From CAMLDH01 sp966250375 (GTDB taxonomy: Bacteria > Pseudomonadota > Gammaproteobacteria > Burkholderiales > Burkholderiaceae_D), in the NCBI GenBank assembly GCA_966250375.1, contig CBINHE010000125.1, positions 1-10,302 on the forward strand: a DNA stretch of 10,302 nt, read 5' to 3'. This document shows, piece after piece, positions 6,646 through 10,302 of the stretch. The first letter of the stretch is position 1. Each line of letters starts with the position of its first letter. The notes under the pieces were generated by a model. The model searched no databases and was not told where the DNA came from. It saw nothing but the letters and a program-made list of their open reading frames with translations. The position numbers were made by a program, and so were the translations under genes.

Positions 6646-6674
6646 TTGACTGCCAAAGTAAGCAGGTTTATACT
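6646..6674 (+). promoter_or_regulatory. Sigma-70 promoter of the str operon (rpsL)
   Basis: The -35 box TTGACT (6646-6651) and the -10 box TATACT (6669-6674) are separated by 17 nt, each one base from consensus. The predicted start is near 6681. The DNA between the -10 and the start is GC-rich (CGCGAG), as expected for stringently controlled ribosomal promoters; that control is an inference. A 10-bp palindrome, ACTCGCGAGT (6672-6681), overlaps the end of the -10 box and the start site. Confidence 0.8.
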
Positions 6675-6681
6675 CGCGAGT

Positions 6682-6883
6682 TCTCGATTTTGAGCTCTCT
6701 TGGGCTTGAGCGTTCTTTGGTCTGCTTTCCGCTTTCTTGTGACGCTTTTCCTTTTTTTGTCGAATCGAACGCGCAGTTTTCATGCGTATATCCAATTTTG
6801 GTTTAGTCCCCGGGCAGCCGCATTTTCGGGCTTGTTATGGGTTTGTAGTATTAATGTTGCAATAATTTGTTGGATTTAGACCG
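6682..6883 (+). promoter_or_regulatory. Long untranslated leader of rpsL
   Basis: About 200 nt separate the predicted transcription start from the rpsL ATG. The first half is strongly pyrimidine-rich, with a T7 run at 6752-6758, and no stable stem precedes that run, so it is not an intrinsic terminator. The Shine-Dalgarno is weak (GGA about 9 nt before the ATG). No riboswitch or leader peptide is recognised. Confidence 0.45.
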
Positions 6884-7267
6884 ATGCCAACCATCAATCA
6901 ACTGATTCGCCAGCCACGCGTTTCCGCCGTGATCAAGAGCAAATCGCCGGCGCTGGAAAATAGCCCGCAAAAACGCGGCGTATGCACCCGTGTTTATACG
7001 ACAACTCCAAAGAAGCCGAACTCGGCTTTGCGTAAGGTTGCCAAAGTACGTCTGACCAACGGTTTCGAAGTGATTTCGTACATCGGCGGTGAGGGTCACA
7101 ACTTGCAAGAGCATAGCGTCGTGCTGTTGCGCGGCGGTCGTGTGAAGGATTTGCCGGGTGTGCGTTACCACATGGTGCGCGGCGCGTTGGATACCCAAGG
7201 CGTGAAAGACCGTAAGCAAGCACGTTCGAAGTACGGCGCGAAGCGTGCGAAAGCTGCCAAGAAGTAA
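6884..7267 (+). CDS. rpsL: 30S ribosomal protein S12
   Basis: S12 sits at the decoding centre of the small subunit and helps control translational accuracy. The 127-residue protein is close to family length and has the invariant blocks PQKRGVCTRVYTTTPKKPNS, ALRKVAKVRLTNGFEV, SYIGGEGHNLQEHS and GGRVKDLPGVRYH. Lys43 and Lys88, where streptomycin-resistance changes are known to occur, are both wild type. Asp89 is the residue that RimO modifies in E. coli. The C-terminus is the usual lysine-rich tail. It is the first gene of the str operon, read from the promoter at 6646. The preceding genes are a divergent chemotaxis block rather than rpoC. Confidence 0.99.
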   Translation: MPTINQLIRQPRVSAVIKSKSPALENSPQKRGVCTRVYTTTPKKPNSALRKVAKVRLTNGFEVISYIGGEGHNLQEHSVVLLRGGRVKDLPGVRYHMVRGALDTQGVKDRKQARSKYGAKRAKAAKK

Positions 7268-7274
7268 TCAAGTT

Positions 7275-7319
7275 TTCCGCTGTAGTAAGTGGAATGAGAG
7301 TCGGTCTCCAATGGGCCGA
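7275..7319 (+). promoter_or_regulatory. Two hairpins in the rpsL-rpsG gap, candidate S7 autoregulatory site
   Basis: TTCCGCT (7275-7281) pairs with AGTGGAA (7288-7294) around a 6-nt loop, and TCGGTCT (7301-7307) pairs with GGGCCGA (7313-7319) around CCAAT, with wobble pairs. In E. coli, S7 binds the rpsL-rpsG intergenic RNA to repress its own operon. The position and structured nature of this 134-nt gap fit that role, but the similarity is only positional. Confidence 0.4.
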
Positions 7320-7401
7320 GTAAGTGGGTGATTATGATGATTGCCCGTGGGTGCGCAAAAAAACAAGTCGCGCGCTCAACTGAAGATTGAAAGGAATCGA
7401 A

Positions 7402-7872
7402 ATGCCACGTCGTCGTGAAGTCCCCAAGCGGGAAATTCTGCCAGATCCAAAATTCGGCAATGTTGATGTCGCTAAATTCGTCAACGTCTTGATGCTGTCC
7501 GGTAAAAAATCGGTCGCCGAAAACATCATCTACGGTGCGTTTGAGCATATTCAAACCAAATCCGGCAAAGATCCGCTGGAAGTGTTTGCTGCCGCGATCA
7601 GTAATTGCAAGCCGATGGTTGAGGTGAAATCCCGTCGCGTCGGTGGAGCGAACTACCAGGTGCCAGTTGAGGTGCGTCCAGTACGTCGTATGGCATTGTC
7701 GATGCGTTGGTTGCGTGAAGCGGCCAACAAGCGCAGCGAAAAATCGATGCCGCAACGTTTGGGTGGCGAGTTGATGGAGGCGGCTGAAGGCCGCGGCGGT
7801 GCGATGAAAAAGCGCGATGAAGTGCATCGCATGGCAGAAGCGAACAAGGCGTTCTCGCACTTCCGCTTCTAA
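7402..7872 (+). CDS. rpsG: 30S ribosomal protein S7
   Basis: S7 nucleates assembly of the 30S head by binding the 3' major domain of 16S rRNA, and lies beside the E-site tRNA. The protein has 156 residues, the standard length. It begins MPRRREVPKREILPDPKFG and contains VNVLMLSGKKSVAE, VRPVRRMALSMRWL and the C-terminal block HRMAEANKAFSHFRF, all characteristic. The ATG at 7402 is chosen over an in-frame TTG at 7387 because AAGGA lies 6 nt before it and it gives the normal N-terminus. It is the second gene of the str operon and in other bacteria acts as the operon's translational repressor. Confidence 0.99.
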   Translation: MPRRREVPKREILPDPKFGNVDVAKFVNVLMLSGKKSVAENIIYGAFEHIQTKSGKDPLEVFAAAISNCKPMVEVKSRRVGGANYQVPVEVRPVRRMALSMRWLREAANKRSEKSMPQRLGGELMEAAEGRGGAMKKRDEVHRMAEANKAFSHFRF

Positions 7873-7886
7873 TAATTGGATGGCGG

Positions 7887-7970
7887 GCCTCTTGCGCATG
7901 CAAGGGGCGCTGTCTCGTGTAAATCATGCCAAACCGGGCGCATCTCTTTGTTAAAAGTGGCGCTCGGTTT
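7887..7970 (+). other. Two hairpins in the rpsG-fusA gap
   Basis: The first stem pairs GCCTCTTGC (7887-7895) with GCAAGGGGC (7900-7908), nine pairs including one wobble, around a GCAT loop. The second pairs AAACCGGGCGC (7931-7941) with GCGCTCGGTTT (7960-7970), eleven pairs including one wobble, with an 18-nt loop. Neither is followed by a U run, and fusA starts 28 nt after the second, so they are more likely to be processing, stability or translation-control structures than full terminators. Confidence 0.6.
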
Positions 7971-7998
7971 AGTTCATTAAAAAGACTTAGGATTCAAT

Positions 7999-10104
7999 AT
8001 GGCTCGCAAGACCCCCATTGAGCGCTACCGCAACATTGGTATTTCCGCTCACATCGATGCCGGCAAGACCACTACCACCGAACGCATTCTGTATTACACG
8101 GGCGTGAACCACAAGATCGGTGAAGTGCATGATGGCGCGGCCACCATGGACTGGATGGAGCAAGAGCAAGAGCGCGGCATCACAATTACGTCCGCTGCGA
8201 CGACTTGCTTCTGGAGAGGCATGGCCAACAATTTCCCTGAGCATCACATCAACATCATTGATACCCCGGGTCACGTCGACTTCACGATTGAAGTTGAGCG
8301 CTCGATGCGCGTGCTGGACGGCGCGTGCATGGTGTATTGCGCAGTGGGTGGCGTGCAGCCGCAGTCGGAAACCGTCTGGCGCCAAGCCAACAAGTATAAA
8401 GTGCCGCGTCTGGCGTTCGTCAACAAGATGGACCGCACCGGTGCGAATTTCTTCAAGGTGTACGAGCAGATGCGTACCCGCCTGAAGGCCAATCCGATTC
8501 CAATGCAAGTGCCTATCGGTGCCGAAGAAAATTTTCAGGGCGTGATTGATCTCGTCAAGATGAAAGCCGTCTTCTGGGACGAGGCATCGCAAGGCATGAA
8601 ATTCGACTATCGCGATATTCCTGAGGATCTCGCTGCTACCGCACAAGAGTGGCGTGAAAAGATGGTCGAGGCGGCTGCGGAAGCGACTGAAGAGTTGATG
8701 AACAAGTACCTTGAAGAAGGCGACTTGGCTGAGGCTGAAATCAAGACAGCCATTCGTCAGCGTACGATCGCCGGTGAAATCGTGCCGATGATGTGCGGTA
8801 CCGCGTTCAAGAACAAGGGTGTGCAAGCCATGCTCGACGGCGTGATCGAATATCTGCCGGCGCCGACCGACATCCCGCCGGTCAAGGGCCTGGATGAAAA
8901 CGATGAACCGATCGAGCGTAAAGCTGAAGACAACGAGAAGTTTTCTGCATTGGCTTTCAAAATCATGACCGATCCATTCGTTGGTCAGCTGATTTTCTTC
9001 CGTGTTTATTCCGGCACTGTCAATTCCGGCGATACCGTTTATAACCCGGTTAAAGGCAAGAAAGAGCGTCTCGGTCGTATTCTGCAGATGCACGCCAACC
9101 AGCGCGAAGAAATCAAGGAAGTGCGCGCGGGCGATATCGCTGCTGCCGTCGGCTTGAAAGAGGCGACGACGGGTGAAACGCTATGTGATCCGAGCGCAAT
9201 TATCACGCTCGAACGCATGGTGTTCCCGGAGCCGGTGATTTCGCAAGCGGTTGAGCCGAAGACCAAGCAAGACCAGGAAAAAATGGGCTTGGCGCTGAAC
9301 CGTCTGGCGCAGGAAGATCCATCGTTCCGCGTGCGTACCGATGAGGAATCTGGTCAGACGATTATTGCCGGTATGGGCGAATTGCACCTCGAAATTATCG
9401 TTGATCGTATGCGTCGTGAGTTCAACGTCGAGGCCACAGTCGGCAAGCCACAGGTGGCGTATCGTGAAACGATTCGCAAGACCTGCGAAGAAATCGAAGG
9501 CAAATTCGTCAAGCAGTCCGGAGGTCGTGGTCAATACGGTCACGTTGTGTTGAAGATCGAGCCGCAAGAGCCTGGCAAGGGCTTTGAGTTCGTCGACGCG
9601 ATCAAGGGCGGCACGGTTCCTCGCGAGTACATTCCTGCAGTAGAAAAAGGTGTTCGCGAGACGCTGACTTCGGGTGTGATGGCCGGTTATCCAGTGGTTG
9701 ACGTTAAGGTTACATTGTTCTTCGGTTCCTACCACGACGTTGACTCGAATGAAAATGCGTTCCGCATGGCTGCGTCGATGGCGTTCAAGGATGGCTGCCG
9801 CAAGGCCAGCCCGGTTATCCTCGAGCCGATGATGGCGGTTGAAGTTGAAACACCGGAAGACTACGCCGGTACTGTAATGGGCGACTTGTCGTCACGTCGC
9901 GGTATGGTGCAGGGCATGGATGAAATTGCCGGCGGTGGCGGCAAGATCATTAAAGCTGAAGTGCCTCTGTCTGAGATGTTTGGTTACTCGACATCGTTGC
10001 GTTCTGCAACCCAAGGTCGTGCAACCTATTCGATGGAATTCAAGCACTACGCTGAAGCGCCGAAGAACGTGACTGAAGCGATCGTCAGCGCGAAGAGCAA
10101 GTAA
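7999..10104 (+). CDS. fusA: Elongation factor G
   Basis: EF-G is the GTPase that drives translocation of tRNA and mRNA on the ribosome and, with RRF, splits ribosomes for recycling. The 701 residues fit the family (E. coli has 704). The G domain has P-loop AHIDAGKTT (17-25), the switch I region ERGITITSAATTCFW (58-72), DTPGHVDF (88-95) and NKMD (142-145). Domain II covers about 310-400, III about 405-480, IV about 485-610 and V about 611-690. Domain IV has the tip-region sequence FGSYHDVDSNE (575-585). AGGA lies 6 nt before the ATG. It is the third gene of the str operon, 126 nt after rpsG. No defects are seen. Confidence 0.99.
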   Translation: MARKTPIERYRNIGISAHIDAGKTTTTERILYYTGVNHKIGEVHDGAATMDWMEQEQERGITITSAATTCFWRGMANNFPEHHINIIDTPGHVDFTIEVERSMRVLDGACMVYCAVGGVQPQSETVWRQANKYKVPRLAFVNKMDRTGANFFKVYEQMRTRLKANPIPMQVPIGAEENFQGVIDLVKMKAVFWDEASQGMKFDYRDIPEDLAATAQEWREKMVEAAAEATEELMNKYLEEGDLAEAEIKTAIRQRTIAGEIVPMMCGTAFKNKGVQAMLDGVIEYLPAPTDIPPVKGLDENDEPIERKAEDNEKFSALAFKIMTDPFVGQLIFFRVYSGTVNSGDTVYNPVKGKKERLGRILQMHANQREEIKEVRAGDIAAAVGLKEATTGETLCDPSAIITLERMVFPEPVISQAVEPKTKQDQEKMGLALNRLAQEDPSFRVRTDEESGQTIIAGMGELHLEIIVDRMRREFNVEATVGKPQVAYRETIRKTCEEIEGKFVKQSGGRGQYGHVVLKIEPQEPGKGFEFVDAIKGGTVPREYIPAVEKGVRETLTSGVMAGYPVVDVKVTLFFGSYHDVDSNENAFRMAASMAFKDGCRKASPVILEPMMAVEVETPEDYAGTVMGDLSSRRGMVQGMDEIAGGGGKIIKAEVPLSEMFGYSTSLRSATQGRATYSMEFKHYAEAPKNVTEAIVSAKSK

Positions 10105-10118
10105 TAGCAGGTATTGCG

Positions 10119-10148
10119 GGACAGAGTCATGCATTGCATACTCTGTCC
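10119..10148 (+). other. Strong hairpin between fusA and tuf
   Basis: GGACAGAGT (10119-10127) and ACTCTGTCC (10140-10148) form a perfect 9-bp stem. Inside it, ATGC (10129-10132) pairs with GCAT (10136-10139) around an ATT triloop, leaving only C10128 unpaired, for 13 pairs in total. The sequence after it has only a short T4 run 10 nt away, so complete termination is not supported. A partial terminator or an RNase site that sets fusA and tuf levels apart is plausible. Confidence 0.75.
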
Positions 10149-10202
10149 TCAACAAATTTTCTGAATGTATAGATAAATCGTTCTTTTTGAAGGAAGAATA
10201 AA

Positions 10203-10302
10203 ATGGCAAAAAGCAAGTTTGAGCGGACAAAACCGCACGTGAATGTGGGCACGATTGGGCACGTTGATCATGGCAAGACCACGCTGACCGCCGCCATTGC
10301 GA
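10203..10302 (+). CDS. tuf: Elongation factor Tu, N-terminal 33 codons only
   Basis: EF-Tu carries aminoacyl-tRNA to the ribosome as a GTP complex. The visible part begins MAKSKFERTKPHVNVGTIG and contains the P-loop GHVDHGKTTLTAAIA, which is diagnostic for the family. The remaining roughly 360 residues lie beyond the right edge. AAGGA precedes the ATG with an 8-nt spacer. It is the fourth gene of the str operon, 98 nt after fusA. A second tuf copy is common in this group of bacteria but cannot be assessed here. Confidence 0.97.
   Translation, partial: MAKSKFERTKPHVNVGTIGHVDHGKTTLTAAIA

Noticed and set aside
6682..6883. Intrinsic attenuator in the rpsL leader
   Set aside because: The T7 run at 6752-6758 is not preceded by a stem of more than about four pairs.
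7987..9093. Open frame of 368 codons on the minus strand, antisense to fusA
   Set aside because: It is a shadow of the highly biased fusA codon usage, with no recognisable motif.

Overview
The window looks like chromosomal DNA from a betaproteobacterium, most likely order Burkholderiales and possibly Oxalobacteraceae (a Herminiimonas, Janthinobacterium or Collimonas type). This placement is inferred from the sequence character of the ribosomal proteins, EF-G and chemotaxis proteins; no search was run.

Left half (1-5894), all read right to left on the minus strand, is a chemotaxis/signalling block. In order of transcription it holds: a stand-alone receiver protein whose REC resembles those of EAL-type response regulators; a short membrane-anchored MCP-like protein of 387 residues; a CheY; a single-domain STAS protein; a 714-residue CheA; and the N-terminal two thirds of a classical transmembrane MCP that runs off the left edge. 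cheY, STAS and cheA are tightly spaced and form the operon core. The rest of the pathway (cheW, cheR, cheD, cheB) is not seen and would be expected to the left. In this logic the receptor controls CheA autophosphorylation, CheA passes phosphate to CheY, and the receiver and STAS proteins are probable side partners.

Middle (5895-6883) is almost 1 kb without an intact gene. It holds a 12-bp palindrome upstream of the receiver gene, a pair of related repeats, a decayed and frameshifted remnant of a transposase C-terminus on the minus strand, a run of 16 G, and then a near-consensus sigma-70 promoter and a roughly 200-nt leader for the next operon.

Right half (6884-10302), plus strand, is the str operon: rpsL (S12), rpsG (S7), fusA (EF-G) and the first 33 codons of tuf (EF-Tu). 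All three junctions between these genes carry clear RNA hairpins; the strongest, between fusA and tuf, is a perfect 9-bp inverted repeat with a second inner stem. The operon supplies decoding-site ribosomal proteins and the two main elongation GTPases.

The clearest departures from the ordinary are a CheA whose linker carries two copies of a motif like the MshEN cyclic-di-GMP-binding repeat, the G16 tract beside a dead insertion element, and the unusual neighbourhood of a che block divergent from the str operon. I did not find a wholly new system; the most promising lead is the CheA linker together with its EAL-type receiver neighbour.
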